Assembly (NCBI RefSeq): GCF_014645495.1
Contig: NZ_BMLV01000002.1
Location: forward strand, 50,988-114,987
DNA: 64,000 nt
Source: Cloacibacterium rupense
GTDB taxonomy: Bacteria > Bacteroidota > Bacteroidia > Flavobacteriales > Weeksellaceae
Reading direction: 5' to 3'
In this document: positions 43,184 through 53,168 of the stretch, piece by piece
How the letters are laid out: each line of letters opens with the position of its first letter
Position numbering within the stretch: position 1 is the first letter of the stretch
Translations under genes and position numbers: made by a program
Notes under the pieces: model-generated
Told to the model about the DNA's origin: nothing
Database searches by the model: none
Seen by the model: only the letters and a program-made list of their open reading frames with translations

Positions 43184-44641
43184 TTACACATTAGTAGGTA
43201 AAATTATGGTAAACTTAGTTCCTCTGCCCTCTTCAGATTTTACAGAAATTTCACCTTTGTATTCTTCTATCATTTTTTTTACCATGGTTAAGCCAAGCCC
43301 CATTCCAGAACTTTTTGTGGTAAAATTAGGCTCAAAAATCTGTTCTAATTTATCCTTCGGAATTCCCGAGCCATTATCCTGAATGGCAATTATCACTTTT
43401 TTATTGAGCAGTTCTACATCTAGATTAATCACAGATTTCACGCCCTCTCTTTCTGCTTGTTTTGCATTGGTAATAAGGTTGGTGAAAATTCTAGAAAGAT
43501 AAACCCTGTCCATATTGATAGGAATTTCTTTTCTGTTTGAGTGCAGATAAATGTTTCCACCTTCATTAAAAACCCTCACCAAGTTTTCTAATTCTTCTTT
43601 TAAGTCGAAATTTTCATCATTTTTTGGGGGAAGCTTCGCAAACTCAGAAAAAGCACTAGCTACGGTAGCCACTAAATCTATTTGATCTACCAAACTTTTG
43701 CTAAGCTTTTTAATTTTAGATTCTATTTCAGGGTCATTTTTATCAAATTTTCTTACAAAATTTTGTATCAAAAGCTTCATGGGCGTCAGCGGATTTTTTA
43801 CTTCATGCGCTACTTGTTTGGCCATTTCTCTCCACGCTTCTTCTCTTTGTTTATTGGCTAATAGCAATTTTTGGTCTTCAATTTGGTACACCATTTTATT
43901 GTATGATTTCACCAAACCGCTCAGTTCATCATTATTGAAATATTTAATAGGCCTTAATTCTTTACCTAAAAGTGTGGTTCTTGTAATTAAATCAGATATT
44001 TTAGTTATGGCTTTGGTAAGGTTTTTAGAAATTACCCAACTAATCCAGACGCTTAATAGAATTAGAAACAAATTGACTAAAATAATATATTGTACATATT
44101 TATGAAAAGCTTCATAATATTCATCTTCACTATGATAAACTGGAAAATAAACTATTGCTATAGGTTCTAATCTATTATTCCTCATGATAATATAAGATGA
44201 AGTAAGAGTGCTGCCTAAGTTTTCATCATATGTTTTTACATCATATCTATTATCTGAACTTTTTACTTTATTTAAAATATTATTAGGTAATTTTTTTTCA
44301 TTTACAAGGGCTTTATCTTTATTTGAAACCAAATAATTTCCATCTAAATCGTAAATAATAACATCATGTTTATTAATGTCTGCTATCTGATATATTTCGT
44401 CTTGAAGAATTTTAGCAAGATTATTCTCTGTGACATTGGTATGGCTTAAGGCATAGTCTAAGGATTTCATTAATGCTTCAAACCTATTTTGCATATCTGT
44501 TTTACTATGTCCTTCTATAGATTTTTTAATGATTAGATAAGACATAGCGGTAGAACCTATGATACTGAGAAAACACACTACCATAAACCCTATAAAAACT
44601 TTAGTCCGGAGACTATACCCCCTATATCTATTAAAAGCCAT
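43184..44641 (-). CDS. Sensor histidine kinase (NtrY-like, orphan)
   Basis: A 485-residue membrane kinase. N-terminal helix (~12-34), a periplasmic sensor of about 140 residues, second helix (~178-200), a HAMP-like linker, HisKA domain with AKQVAHEVKNPLTPMKLLIQ (phospho-accepting His) and the HATPase domain with ITNAKQAE (N-box), IQDNGSGIPKD (G1) and SSGMGLGLTMVKKMIEEYKG (G2). No response regulator lies nearby. Its start overlaps the stop of ribE by 1 nt, so the two genes are translationally linked. Confidence 0.9.
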   Translation of the reverse strand: MAFNRYRGYSLRTKVFIGFMVVCFLSIIGSTAMSYLIIKKSIEGHSKTDMQNRFEALMKSLDYALSHTNVTENNLAKILQDEIYQIADINKHDVIIYDLDGNYLVSNKDKALVNEKKLPNNILNKVKSSDNRYDVKTYDENLGSTLTSSYIIMRNNRLEPIAIVYFPVYHSEDEYYEAFHKYVQYIILVNLFLILLSVWISWVISKNLTKAITKISDLITRTTLLGKELRPIKYFNNDELSGLVKSYNKMVYQIEDQKLLLANKQREEAWREMAKQVAHEVKNPLTPMKLLIQNFVRKFDKNDPEIESKIKKLSKSLVDQIDLVATVASAFSEFAKLPPKNDENFDLKEELENLVRVFNEGGNIYLHSNRKEIPINMDRVYLSRIFTNLITNAKQAEREGVKSVINLDVELLNKKVIIAIQDNGSGIPKDKLEQIFEPNFTTKSSGMGLGLTMVKKMIEEYKGEISVKSEEGRGTKFTIILPTNV

Positions 44642-45225
44642 TATTTTTTGAGCAATTTGGCTATATACTTGCCAATAATATCAAATTCTAAATTGACCTT
44701 GCTTCCTACTTTTAGGTTTTTCATATTGGTATGCTCCCAAGTATAAGGAATTAAAGCTACAGAAAATTGATTTTCTTTACTTTCTGCAACTGTAAGACTG
44801 ATTCCGTTTACGGTGATAGAACCTTGTGGAACTGTAGTAAATGCACCATCTTCTTGAAAACTAAAGGTCAAAAAATAACTACCATCTATATTTTCAATAG
44901 AAACCACTTCGCCCGTTTTGTCTACATGCCCTTGAACAATGTGCCCGTCTAATCTTCCGTTCATCACCATACACCTTTCTAGATTGACCAAGCTACCGAC
45001 TTCTAAAAGGCCGAGATTAGTTTTTTCTAAAGTCTCATTTATCGCTGTTACCACATACTTATCTTCAGAAATTTCTACCACTGTAAGACAACACCCATTG
45101 TGCGCCATACTTTGGTCTATTTTTAACTCATTCGTAAAAGGACAACTAAATGTAAAATGCACATTAGTACCCTCTTTTACGATTTTCTCTAATTTTCCTG
45201 TTGCTTCTATAATTCCTGTAAACAT
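44641..45225 (-). CDS. ribE: Riboflavin synthase alpha subunit
   Basis: Dismutates two lumazines to riboflavin and a pyrimidinedione. A 194-residue protein beginning with the diagnostic MFTGIIEATGKLEKI, made of two lumazine-binding repeats (~1-95 with the MAHNGCCLTVVEI block and ~96-190 with the QGSITVNGISLTVAE block). It precedes the histidine kinase with a 1-nt overlap and is divergent from pdxA. No FMN riboswitch is evident upstream. Confidence 0.95.
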   Translation of the reverse strand: MFTGIIEATGKLEKIVKEGTNVHFTFSCPFTNELKIDQSMAHNGCCLTVVEISEDKYVVTAINETLEKTNLGLLEVGSLVNLERCMVMNGRLDGHIVQGHVDKTGEVVSIENIDGSYFLTFSFQEDGAFTTVPQGSITVNGISLTVAESKENQFSVALIPYTWEHTNMKNLKVGSKVNLEFDIIGKYIAKLLKK

Positions 45226-45380
45226 ATCAATATTAATTTAAGGCAAAAACTGTAATTTTTAAATCAACTAATCACTATTGTCGTATCAGACCTCATTTCT
45301 TTAGAAAATAACAAATTTAATCTGCAAATATTTTCCTAAATTTGTAAAAACTTATTTTTAAACTTCAAAGATAATTAAAA

Positions 45381-46469
45381 ATGAATTCTAAACACCACAA
45401 AATTAAGGTAGGAATTTCTGTTGGAGATTTTAACGGTATCGGCGTAGAGATTATACTCAAAGCCTTAAATGATAAAAACATCACAGATTTTTTTACACCC
45501 ATCATTTTTGGTTCTGGAAAACTATTCTCTTACCAAAAAAATGTGTTTAAAATTCAAACCAATTTTAATTATATCCAGCATCCTAAAGAAGCCAGCAACG
45601 GAAAACTAAACATTGTGAACCTCTGGAAGGACAATGTAAATGTAGACTTCGGGACACCAACTGAAGAATCTACCAAAATGGCCATAGATTCTCTAGAAGC
45701 AGCTACAGAAGCATTAATGAATGAAGACATAGATGTACTAGTTACCGCTCCTATCAATAAAGATGAAATGATGAAGCAAGGCTTCAAACACGCAGGTCAT
45801 ACAGGTTACTTTGAAGAAAAATTCAACAAAAAAGGACTTATGTTTTTAGTTACCGAAGGATTGAAAGTAGCCGTTTCTACACACCATATCCCTGTTTCGG
45901 AAATTACTAAAAATATTTCTAAAGAAAAAATAAAAGAACAAGTGAAAATCTTAAATCAATGTTTGATTGAGGATTTTTGCATACAAAAACCAAAAATTGC
46001 AGTTCTAGGCCTTAATCCTCACGCAGGAGACGGTGGCGCAATAGGAAATGAAGAAATAGAAATTATAGAACCTGCCATCAAAGAACTATTCAACGAAGGA
46101 ATTTTGGCATTCGGCCCATATCCAGCTGATAGTTTTTTCCAAGCGGATAAATACTGTAGTTTTGATGGAGTTTTAGCAATGTATCATGACCAAGGTCTAG
46201 CACCATTCAAAACCATTGCTTATGAAGAAGGTGTAAACTACACTGCAGGCCTTCCTTATATTAGAACTTCGCCAGATCATGGCACAGCCTACGACATTGC
46301 GGGTAAAAATTTAGCTGATGCACAGTCATTTTCCGAAGCTATTTTCACTGCAATTAAAATTTACAGGAATAGAGCTGAGTATCAAGAACTAACGAAAAAC
46401 CCTTTGAAATCAAAGGTTTTAGCAAACGACAACGGCATAGATGAAGATTTACCAGAAGAAAATGAATAA
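45381..46469 (+). CDS. pdxA: 4-hydroxythreonine-4-phosphate dehydrogenase PdxA
   Basis: NAD-dependent oxidation in pyridoxal-5'-phosphate synthesis. A 362-residue protein with VGISVGDFNGIGVEIILKAL, LVTAPINKDEMMKQGFKHAGHTGYF, the metal site GLNPHAGDGGAIGNEE and MYHDQGLAPFKTIAYEEGVNYTAGLPYIRTSPDHGTA. The latter includes the divalent-metal histidines. A TAAATTTG box (45337-45344) precedes it. It is followed by the yceD-rpmF pair. Confidence 0.96.
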   Translation: MNSKHHKIKVGISVGDFNGIGVEIILKALNDKNITDFFTPIIFGSGKLFSYQKNVFKIQTNFNYIQHPKEASNGKLNIVNLWKDNVNVDFGTPTEESTKMAIDSLEAATEALMNEDIDVLVTAPINKDEMMKQGFKHAGHTGYFEEKFNKKGLMFLVTEGLKVAVSTHHIPVSEITKNISKEKIKEQVKILNQCLIEDFCIQKPKIAVLGLNPHAGDGGAIGNEEIEIIEPAIKELFNEGILAFGPYPADSFFQADKYCSFDGVLAMYHDQGLAPFKTIAYEEGVNYTAGLPYIRTSPDHGTAYDIAGKNLADAQSFSEAIFTAIKIYRNRAEYQELTKNPLKSKVLANDNGIDEDLPEENE

Positions 46470-46473
46470 TTCT

Positions 46474-46504
46474 TTTGTAATTTAAAAAATTTACCTTATT
46501 TTTG
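46474..46504 (+). promoter_or_regulatory. Consensus promoter for yceD-rpmF
   Basis: TTTG at 46474-46477 and TATTTTTG at 46497-46504 with 19 bp between. It shows that the coding start must be the ATG at 46517, not the upstream TTG at 46502 that lies in the -7 box. Confidence 0.75.
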
Positions 46505-46516
46505 CAAACCGTTTTT

Positions 46517-47050
46517 ATGGACAAATTAAGAAACTACGAAGTAGCATTTTCCGGACTTAAAAACGGAAAACACAATTTTAAGTTTAAAGTAGAACAACCG
46601 TTCTTTGATTTATTCGAGACTGAGCAAGAATTTACCAATGCTCATATAGATGTAGATGTGGAATTAGAAAAACACACTACATTTTTAGAATTTGATATTA
46701 ATACTAGTGGAACAGTTACTCTAGTTTGTGACATTAGCAATGAAGACTTTTCTCACCCAATAAGTAATAACATCAAAGTTTTGGTAAAATTCGGTGAGGA
46801 ATACGATGATAGTAACGAAGAGGTAATTACCATCCCAAGTGGCGACAGCTCTTTCAACATTTCACAGATTATATATGAGGCAGTAGTTCTTTCAATTCCG
46901 ATGAAGAAAATATCGCCTAATGTAAATGAAGAAGATGAATATCATAAAATTCTCGAAAAATTCAGTCCGAAAAGCAAAGAAATAGAGGAAAAAACTGAAA
47001 AAGTAGACCCTCGATGGGAAGTTTTAAAAAAATTAAAAGACAAAAATTAG
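46517..47050 (+). CDS. YceD/DUF177-family protein
   Basis: A 177-residue acidic cytoplasmic protein. The DUF177 core is seen in the Cys-bearing GTVTLVCDISNEDFSHPI and the acidic FGEEYDDSNEEVITIP. The family is nearly always next to rpmF, as here (30 bp), and has been linked to 23S rRNA/L32 ribosome assembly. No enzymatic motif. The C-terminal tail VDPRWEVLKKLKDK is the typical flavobacterial ending. Confidence 0.9.
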   Translation: MDKLRNYEVAFSGLKNGKHNFKFKVEQPFFDLFETEQEFTNAHIDVDVELEKHTTFLEFDINTSGTVTLVCDISNEDFSHPISNNIKVLVKFGEEYDDSNEEVITIPSGDSSFNISQIIYEAVVLSIPMKKISPNVNEEDEYHKILEKFSPKSKEIEEKTEKVDPRWEVLKKLKDKN

Positions 47051-47080
47051 AATTTTACATAAAATTTAAAGAACAAGAAA

Positions 47081-47281
47081 ATGGCACATCCTAAAAGAAG
47101 ACAGTCATCTACAAGAAGAGATAAAAGAAGAACACACTACAAAGCTGTGGCTCCTCAATTAGCAAAAGATGCAACTACAGGTGAATTACACCTTTATCAC
47201 AGAGCTCACTGGCATGAAGGTAAACTTTACTACAGAGGTAAAGTAGTATTAGAAAAAGAAGTATCTTCTACTGAAGAATAA
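47081..47281 (+). CDS. rpmF: 50S ribosomal protein L32
   Basis: A 66-residue basic protein [20 protein letters not shown]..., the L32 pattern, with [20 protein letters not shown] at its C-terminal half. The four zinc-binding cysteines found in many L32 proteins are absent, making this a C-minus form, as is usual in Bacteroidota. It is co-transcribed with the DUF177 gene and ended by a strong hairpin. Confidence 0.96.
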   Translation: MAHPKRRQSSTRRDKRRTHYKAVAPQLAKDATTGELHLYHRAHWHEGKLYYRGKVVLEKEVSSTEE

Positions 47282-47312
47282 TAAGAAAAAATCATTTTTT
47301 TTCTTTTTGATA

Positions 47313-47353
47313 AAAAAACCATTCAATTTTTATAAAAAATTGAATGGTTTTTT
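47313..47353 (+). terminator. Terminator after rpmF
   Basis: Long perfect 18-bp stem AAAAAACCATTCAATTTT / AAAATTGAATGGTTTTTT with a small loop. Confidence 0.85.
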
Positions 47354-47399
47354 GTTGTAATATTTACTATATTTGAGCCGTATAAAAATTATATTATAT

Positions 47400-47888
47400 A
47401 TGGATTCTAAAGAATTACTTAATCTAATAAGATTTGTAGCCAAAGCAGGTGTTTCTGAAGTGAAATACAAAACAAAAGATTTTGAAATCAACATCAAAAC
47501 TCCTTTAGCGGGAAGCGAAATCCCATTGAATTTTGCGCCACAGCCAGTAGCTTACCAAGCACCTGTAGTCTCTTCGCCCGTAGCTACATCTCCAACATCT
47601 TCACCTGCAAGTGAAGCTAAGACCGAAACTAGCTCAGACGAAAGCAAATACATCACTATTAAATCTCCAATGATAGGCACCTTCTACAGAAAGCCTTCAC
47701 CCGACAAAGACGTTTTTGTGAACGTAGGAAGTGAAGTAAAAAACGACACTGTAGTATGCGTAATAGAAGCTATGAAACTTTTCAATCAAATTGAAGCTGA
47801 AGTTTCTGGTAAAATTGTGAAAATTTTAGTAGATGATGCTACTCCTGTAGAATACGACCAACCTCTATTCTTGGTAGACCCATCTTAA
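47400..47888 (+). CDS. accB: Biotin carboxyl carrier protein of acetyl-CoA carboxylase
   Basis: A 162-residue subunit that carries CO2 on biotin for malonyl-CoA synthesis. N-terminal helical region, a Pro/Ser/Thr-rich flexible linker (~55-90), and the C-terminal biotinyl domain with the acceptor Lys in [17 protein letters not shown]. The ATG at 47400 is chosen; an upstream open extension overlaps a TATATTTG -7-like box (47368-47375). It precedes accC by 84 bp of repeat-rich DNA. Confidence 0.95.
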   Translation: MDSKELLNLIRFVAKAGVSEVKYKTKDFEINIKTPLAGSEIPLNFAPQPVAYQAPVVSSPVATSPTSSPASEAKTETSSDESKYITIKSPMIGTFYRKPSPDKDVFVNVGSEVKNDTVVCVIEAMKLFNQIEAEVSGKIVKILVDDATPVEYDQPLFLVDPS

Positions 47889-47965
47889 TAATTGATGATT
47901 GATAATTGATGATTGATATAATCAACAAAGACTTTCAAATTATTAAATTTTCAAATTTCAAATTA
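47889..47965. repeat. TTGATGATTGATAA and TTTCAAATT repeats between accB and accC
   Basis: ATTGATGATTGATA occurs twice in tandem (47892-47918 area), then three TTTCAAATT-like units. Low-complexity intergenic repeats, no coding support. Confidence 0.45.
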
Positions 47966-47972
47966 TTTTAAG

Positions 47973-49331
47973 ATGTTCAAAAAAATATTAATTGCCAATA
48001 GAGGCGAAATTGCTATGAGGATTCTCCGAACCTGTAAAGAAATGGGGATTAAAACCGTAGCAGTATATTCTACCGCAGACAAAGATAGTTTGCATGTAAG
48101 ATTTGCAGACGAAGCGGTATGCATAGGCCCACCTATGAGTAAAGACTCTTACCTAAGAATTACCAACATTATAGCCGCAGCAGAAATCACCAATGCAGAT
48201 GCAATACATCCTGGTTACGGATTTCTTTCAGAGAATGCTAACTTTTCTAGAATTTGTGAAAAAAATGGCATCAAATTTATTGGCGCTACCCCAGAACAAA
48301 TAGAAAAAATGGGTGACAAAGCAACTGCAAAAGCTACCATGAAAGCAGCTGGAGTACCTTGCATTCCAGGTTCAGATGGGCTTATAGCTTCTTATGAAGT
48401 AGCTGCTAAAACCGCTGAAGAAATTGGTTATCCTGTAATGATTAAAGCTACCGCAGGTGGTGGTGGAAAAGGGATGCGCGCCGTTTGGAAAGCTGAAGAC
48501 CTAAAAGGACATTGGGATTCTGCCATACAAGAAGCTGTAGCCGCATTTGGCAATGGAGGAATGTACATGGAAAAACTGATTGAAGAACCTAGACATATTG
48601 AAATTCAAATTGCTGGTGACCAATACGGTAAAGCTTGTCATCTCTCTGAAAGAGATTGCTCTGTACAAAGAAGAAATCAAAAGTTAACAGAAGAAACTCC
48701 TTCTCCTTTTATGACAGAGGAGTTAAGACATAAGATGGGGGAAGCTGCCGTAAAAGCTGCAGAATCTATTGGCTATGAAGGTGTAGGAACGATAGAATTT
48801 TTAGTAGACAAACATAGAAATTTTTATTTCATGGAAATGAACACTAGAATTCAGGTAGAGCATCCTATTACAGAACAAGTTGTAGATTTTGACCTCATCA
48901 GAGAACAAATTTTATTGGCTTCTGGACAACCAATTTCTGGCAAAAATTATCTTCCAAAATTACATTCTATAGAATGTAGAATAAATGCCGAAGATCCTTT
49001 TAATGATTTTAGACCTAGTCCAGGGAAAATTACAGAATTAAACATTCCAGGAGGACACGGTGTGAGAGTAGACACCCATGTATACAAAGGCTACACCATT
49101 CCTTCTAACTATGATTCTATGATTGCAAAACTAATAACTACTGCACAAACTAGAGAAGAAGCTATCGCTAAAATGAAGCGTGCGTTAGAAGAATTTTATA
49201 TTGAAGGTATTAAAACTACCATTCCTTTCCATAGACAATTGATGGAACATCCAGATTATTTAGCTGGCAACTACACTACCAAGTTTATGGAAGATTTTGT
49301 GATGGATAAAAAATTTGAAAACATCATATAA
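47973..49331 (+). CDS. accC: Biotin carboxylase subunit of acetyl-CoA carboxylase
   Basis: ATP-dependent carboxylation of biotin on AccB. A 452-residue ATP-grasp enzyme: [20 protein letters not shown] at the N terminus, [15 protein letters not shown], glycine-rich ATP loop [31 protein letters not shown], and [18 protein letters not shown] with the catalytic Arg/Glu. Full length. accA lies 10 kb downstream rather than in this operon. Confidence 0.97.
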   Translation: MFKKILIANRGEIAMRILRTCKEMGIKTVAVYSTADKDSLHVRFADEAVCIGPPMSKDSYLRITNIIAAAEITNADAIHPGYGFLSENANFSRICEKNGIKFIGATPEQIEKMGDKATAKATMKAAGVPCIPGSDGLIASYEVAAKTAEEIGYPVMIKATAGGGGKGMRAVWKAEDLKGHWDSAIQEAVAAFGNGGMYMEKLIEEPRHIEIQIAGDQYGKACHLSERDCSVQRRNQKLTEETPSPFMTEELRHKMGEAAVKAAESIGYEGVGTIEFLVDKHRNFYFMEMNTRIQVEHPITEQVVDFDLIREQILLASGQPISGKNYLPKLHSIECRINAEDPFNDFRPSPGKITELNIPGGHGVRVDTHVYKGYTIPSNYDSMIAKLITTAQTREEAIAKMKRALEEFYIEGIKTTIPFHRQLMEHPDYLAGNYTTKFMEDFVMDKKFENII

Positions 49332-49356
49332 ATCAAGTAATAATATTTAATAAATC

Positions 49357-49380
49357 AAGTTGTCTTGCAAAAGACAACTT
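49357..49380 (+). terminator. Terminator after accC
   Basis: 10-bp stem AAGTTGTCTT / AAGACAACTT with a GCAA tetraloop followed by a T run. Confidence 0.85.
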
Positions 49381-49444
49381 TTTTTGTTTATGCTTAATAT
49401 CTTTTAAAAAAACATTTTTTACTTTTATCAAAAATTTAAAAAAA

Positions 49445-50692
49445 ATGACAGTAAAAACGAAAAACTCTCAACACTATATCGATTTAGAAAACCAATATGG
49501 CGCACATAATTATCATCCGCTTCCTGTAGTATTGGCAAAAGGAGAAGGGGTTTATGTTTGGGATGTAGAAGAAAAAAAATATTTTGACTTTTTATCAGCA
49601 TATTCAGCAGTAAACCAAGGCCATTCTCACCCAAAAATTGTAAAAGCACTTACAGAACAAGCTCAAACGCTTGCCTTAACATCTAGAGCATTTTACAATT
49701 CTAAATTAGGGGAATACGAGAAAAAAATTACTTCTCTATTTGGTTTCGAAAAAGTTTTACCCATGAATTCTGGTGCAGAAGCCGTAGAAACCGCCATTAA
49801 ATTAGCAAGAAAATGGAGCTATGAAGTAAAAGGTATAAAAGATGGTTACGCAAAAATCATTGTTTGCGAGAATAATTTTCACGGAAGAACGACTACCATT
49901 GTATCATTTTCTAATGACAAGGATGCTAACCAAAACTTCGGACCTTTCACACCAGGGTTCATCAGAATACCTTATAACGACTTAGAATCTTTAGAAAAAA
50001 TTTTAGAAGACGAAGCTCAGCACATTGCTGCATTTATGGTAGAACCTATACAAGGCGAAGCTGGCGTATATGTCCCAAATGAAGGATTTCTAAAAAAAGC
50101 TTCAGAACTTTGCAAAAAATACAATGTACTTTTTGTAGCAGACGAGGTACAGACAGGAATTGCTAGAACTGGAAAATTGATTGCCTGCCATCACGAAGAC
50201 GTACAACCAGACATTCTAATTCTCGGAAAAGCACTTTCTGGTGGCATGTATCCTGTCTCGGCAGTCTTGGCCAATGATCAAATTATGAAAGTGATACATC
50301 CTGGGCAGCACGGTTCTACATTTGGAGGAAATCCTATCGCTTGTGCTGTTGCAATGGCAGCATTAGATGTAGTTATTGATGAAAAATTATCTGAAAGAGC
50401 AGAAAAACTAGGTGAAATTTTCAGAAGTGAAATCAATAAAATTATTGAAAAAACAGATTTAATCTACAAAGTAAGAGGAAAAGGTCTTTTGAATGCTATT
50501 TTAGTAAATGACTCTCCGGAAAGTTCTACTGCATGGAATATTTGTTTAAAATTAGCAGAAAACGGACTTCTTGCAAAACCTACCCACGGGAACATCATAA
50601 GGCTAGCTCCACCATTGGTAATTACAGAAGAACAATTAATGGAGTGTGTCTCTATAATTGAAAAAACTATTCTAGAATTTGAAAAACAATAA
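49445..50692 (+). CDS. rocD: Ornithine aminotransferase
   Basis: PLP-dependent transfer of the delta-amino group of ornithine to 2-oxoglutarate, giving glutamate semialdehyde. A 415-residue class III aminotransferase. Signatures: [60 protein letters not shown] and the PLP lysine in [16 protein letters not shown]. The closing block [15 protein letters not shown] is typical. Single gene with terminators on both sides. Confidence 0.95.
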   Translation: MTVKTKNSQHYIDLENQYGAHNYHPLPVVLAKGEGVYVWDVEEKKYFDFLSAYSAVNQGHSHPKIVKALTEQAQTLALTSRAFYNSKLGEYEKKITSLFGFEKVLPMNSGAEAVETAIKLARKWSYEVKGIKDGYAKIIVCENNFHGRTTTIVSFSNDKDANQNFGPFTPGFIRIPYNDLESLEKILEDEAQHIAAFMVEPIQGEAGVYVPNEGFLKKASELCKKYNVLFVADEVQTGIARTGKLIACHHEDVQPDILILGKALSGGMYPVSAVLANDQIMKVIHPGQHGSTFGGNPIACAVAMAALDVVIDEKLSERAEKLGEIFRSEINKIIEKTDLIYKVRGKGLLNAILVNDSPESSTAWNICLKLAENGLLAKPTHGNIIRLAPPLVITEEQLMECVSIIEKTILEFEKQ

Positions 50693-50714
50693 ATTTTAGT
50701 GTCTATAAATTATG

Positions 50715-50743
50715 AAAGAGATTTATTTTGTATAAATCTCTTT
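50715..50743 (+). terminator. Terminator after rocD
   Basis: 11-bp stem AAAGAGATTTA / TAAATCTCTTT with a 7-nt loop and T run. Confidence 0.8.
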
Positions 50744-50850
50744 TTTAGTGCCAAAAAAATAAGTCCAATTAATTTTAAAACTCAACAAACAATTTTATAA
50801 ATAAATGTTAAAATTTTTATAAATTGCGATACGATGACAGTAAAAATAAA

Positions 50851-52098
50851 ATGAAAAAACTGGCAATAGTTGTACAGAGATATGGCATTGAGGTAAATGG
50901 TGGCGCAGAATACCATGCAAGGGTTTTAGCCGAAAAATTAGCCGAAAAATATTCAGTGGAAGTTCTTACTACCACCGCTATTGATTATAAAAATTGGGAA
51001 AATCATTATCCTGAAGGATTAGAGATTATCAACAATATACTAGTTAAAAGATTTTCTACGATTAACAAAAAAACAAAAGCTACTAAAATTGCCCGAACAA
51101 AACTTGTTTTAAATTTAAAATTATCTAGATTATTGCCTTCTTCCAAAATATTTAATTTCATCGTAAAAAATTTAAATATTGCCAACGTATGTGATAAAGA
51201 TATAGATAATTGGATTGAGGGACAAGGCCCATACTGTCCAGATTTAATTCAATTTATAGGAAAGAATAAAAACAATTATGATGTTTTTATTTTTTTTACT
51301 TATCTGTACTATCCTACGGTAAAAGGAATGCCGCTAGTTGCCGAAAAAAGTATTTTTATCCCTACCGCTCACCACGAAAAAATACTCTTCACAAAGGCTT
51401 ATGAGAAAATCTTTAGCCTACCAAAGTTTATTATGTACAATACAAAACCTGAAAAAAGCTTAATTGAAAACCATTTTAAAAATATATGTGAAAATTCAGA
51501 TTTTGCAGGGGTTGGTATAGAAAAATACAGTGGTGAGATTGACCAACTGCCTAATGGATTGATCCCTAAAAAATATTTTTTGTACATCGGCAGAATAGAT
51601 GCCGCTAAAGGATGCGAACAATTGCTAAAATACTTCATCAATTTCATAAAAAACCATCCTAATTATAATGATTATGTACTGGTTTTAGTAGGAAAAAACT
51701 ACATGAAAAAAGTAAATCACCCCAATATAATATATACTGGATTTGTAAGTGAAAGTTTAAAATATTCTATCTTAAAAAGTGCTAAAGCATTATTAATGCC
51801 TTCTTTCTATGAAAGCCTTTCTTTGGTTACACTAGAAGCTATGAACGAAGGAATACCTGTAATTGTAAATAAAAAATGTGAAGTTCTTTACGAACATATT
51901 TTAGCTAGTCTAACAGGTGCTGCATATGAATCTGAACAATCTTTCTCTGTGATTTTAGAAAATTACATCAATAAATCTTTTGAAGATTTGACAAATGAAG
52001 GCAACCTTGCTCAGAAATATGTCGAGAAAAACTACAGTTGGAAGTTTATTTTAGAGAAGTTTGATAAAGCTATCAATCTAATTCTTCAAAAAAACTAG
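50851..52098 (+). CDS. Glycosyltransferase, GT4/GT-B type
   Basis: A 415-residue cytoplasmic glycosyltransferase. The N terminus LAIVVQRYGIEVNGGAEYHAR is the acceptor-side opening of GT4 enzymes. The C-terminal Rossmann half has FLYIGRIDAAKGCEQLLKYF and the nucleotide-sugar site LLMPSFYESLSLVTLEAMNEGIPV with the EX7E pair. The ATG at 50851 is preferred to a TTG at 50824. It is the first of a cluster of sugar transferases, probably for surface polysaccharide, and its 3' end overlaps the next gene (opposite strand) by 4 nt. Confidence 0.87.
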   Translation: MKKLAIVVQRYGIEVNGGAEYHARVLAEKLAEKYSVEVLTTTAIDYKNWENHYPEGLEIINNILVKRFSTINKKTKATKIARTKLVLNLKLSRLLPSSKIFNFIVKNLNIANVCDKDIDNWIEGQGPYCPDLIQFIGKNKNNYDVFIFFTYLYYPTVKGMPLVAEKSIFIPTAHHEKILFTKAYEKIFSLPKFIMYNTKPEKSLIENHFKNICENSDFAGVGIEKYSGEIDQLPNGLIPKKYFLYIGRIDAAKGCEQLLKYFINFIKNHPNYNDYVLVLVGKNYMKKVNHPNIIYTGFVSESLKYSILKSAKALLMPSFYESLSLVTLEAMNEGIPVIVNKKCEVLYEHILASLTGAAYESEQSFSVILENYINKSFEDLTNEGNLAQKYVEKNYSWKFILEKFDKAINLILQKN

Positions 52099-53168
52099 CT
52101 TAAAATTCTTTGATATAGTTCTAGATAATTTTTTGCCATCACTTTATAATCAAATCTTTTTGCCCGATTTTTTATTTCGTTTTTCTTTTCTGGGGAAGCT
52201 TTATAATCCAAAATTCCACTTTTTATAGTTTCTGCCATAGATTCTGATTGAAAATCATCAAAATAGTAAGCAACATCACCACCTATTTCTGGCAAACTGG
52301 TAAAGCGAGACAAAAACACTGGTTTACCAAATCCCATGGCTTCTACTGGTGGCATACCAAAACCTTCAGCTATAGACGGATGACAAAGTGCTTCACAATG
52401 ATACAAAAGTGAATTTTTGTCTTCATCACTGATATTTTTGTAGATATGAACTCTGTCTGACAATTGATTGGCTTTTATTTCGCTTAGAATTTTTTCTTCA
52501 TAATCACTCTTAGACTCAGAAGTTACAAAGACCAATTTATAATCAGTATACTTCAAGGCTTTTACTAAAGAAAGTTGATTTTTTTTATCAAAAAAAACGC
52601 CTATATTCAAAAGAAATGGAGTTTTTTCTAGCTCTGTGAATTTTTTTAAATCATATTTTTTGTCTTCGGGAAACACTATCCCATTGTGAACTACAAAAGT
52701 GTCTTTAAGCTTACTGAGTGTGAATAGGTGTTTATGTTTTTCAAAATCTTTTTTAACAAAATCAGAAATACAAACAATATAATCTGCGTATTTTAAACTT
52801 TTAGAAACTTTTCGAAGCATTTTATTCTTTTTGGCTTCAGAGAGATTTTCGTGCAAAAAGTTCAAATCATGTAGTGTTACAATTTTAACTGCTTTTTTAT
52901 AATTTTTCGTAAAAAAAGGAGAAAGCTGATGGCTCACATGTATGAGGTCATATGTAGAACTGAAATGCTCAAAAATCTTATGAATTGGTTTTCTATTAAT
53001 AATCTTGTGCCTAATTTTACTTTTTTCAATTTCAGAATTTGGTCCAAAAACATGAATCAAATAATTGTGACTTATTTTTTGTAATCCAACGGCTAGATTA
53101 GCAAAAACCTTAGCAATGCCAGAATTAGGGTAACGAAGTCTTTCTAAATCTAAAAGAATTTTTTTCAT
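52095..53168 (-). CDS. Glycosyltransferase, GT4 type
   Basis: A 357-residue GT-B enzyme. N-terminal KILLDLERLRYPNSGIAKVF, then TPFLLNIGVFFDKKNQLSLVKAL at the start of the donor domain and ALCHPSIAEGFGMPPVEAMGFGKPVFLSR with the EX7E motif. This pattern resembles mannosyl- or rhamnosyltransferases of O-antigen clusters. It is translationally coupled to the upstream GT gene (1-nt overlap). Confidence 0.88.
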   Translation of the reverse strand: MKKILLDLERLRYPNSGIAKVFANLAVGLQKISHNYLIHVFGPNSEIEKSKIRHKIINRKPIHKIFEHFSSTYDLIHVSHQLSPFFTKNYKKAVKIVTLHDLNFLHENLSEAKKNKMLRKVSKSLKYADYIVCISDFVKKDFEKHKHLFTLSKLKDTFVVHNGIVFPEDKKYDLKKFTELEKTPFLLNIGVFFDKKNQLSLVKALKYTDYKLVFVTSESKSDYEEKILSEIKANQLSDRVHIYKNISDEDKNSLLYHCEALCHPSIAEGFGMPPVEAMGFGKPVFLSRFTSLPEIGGDVAYYFDDFQSESMAETIKSGILDYKASPEKKNEIKNRAKRFDYKVMAKNYLELYQRILS

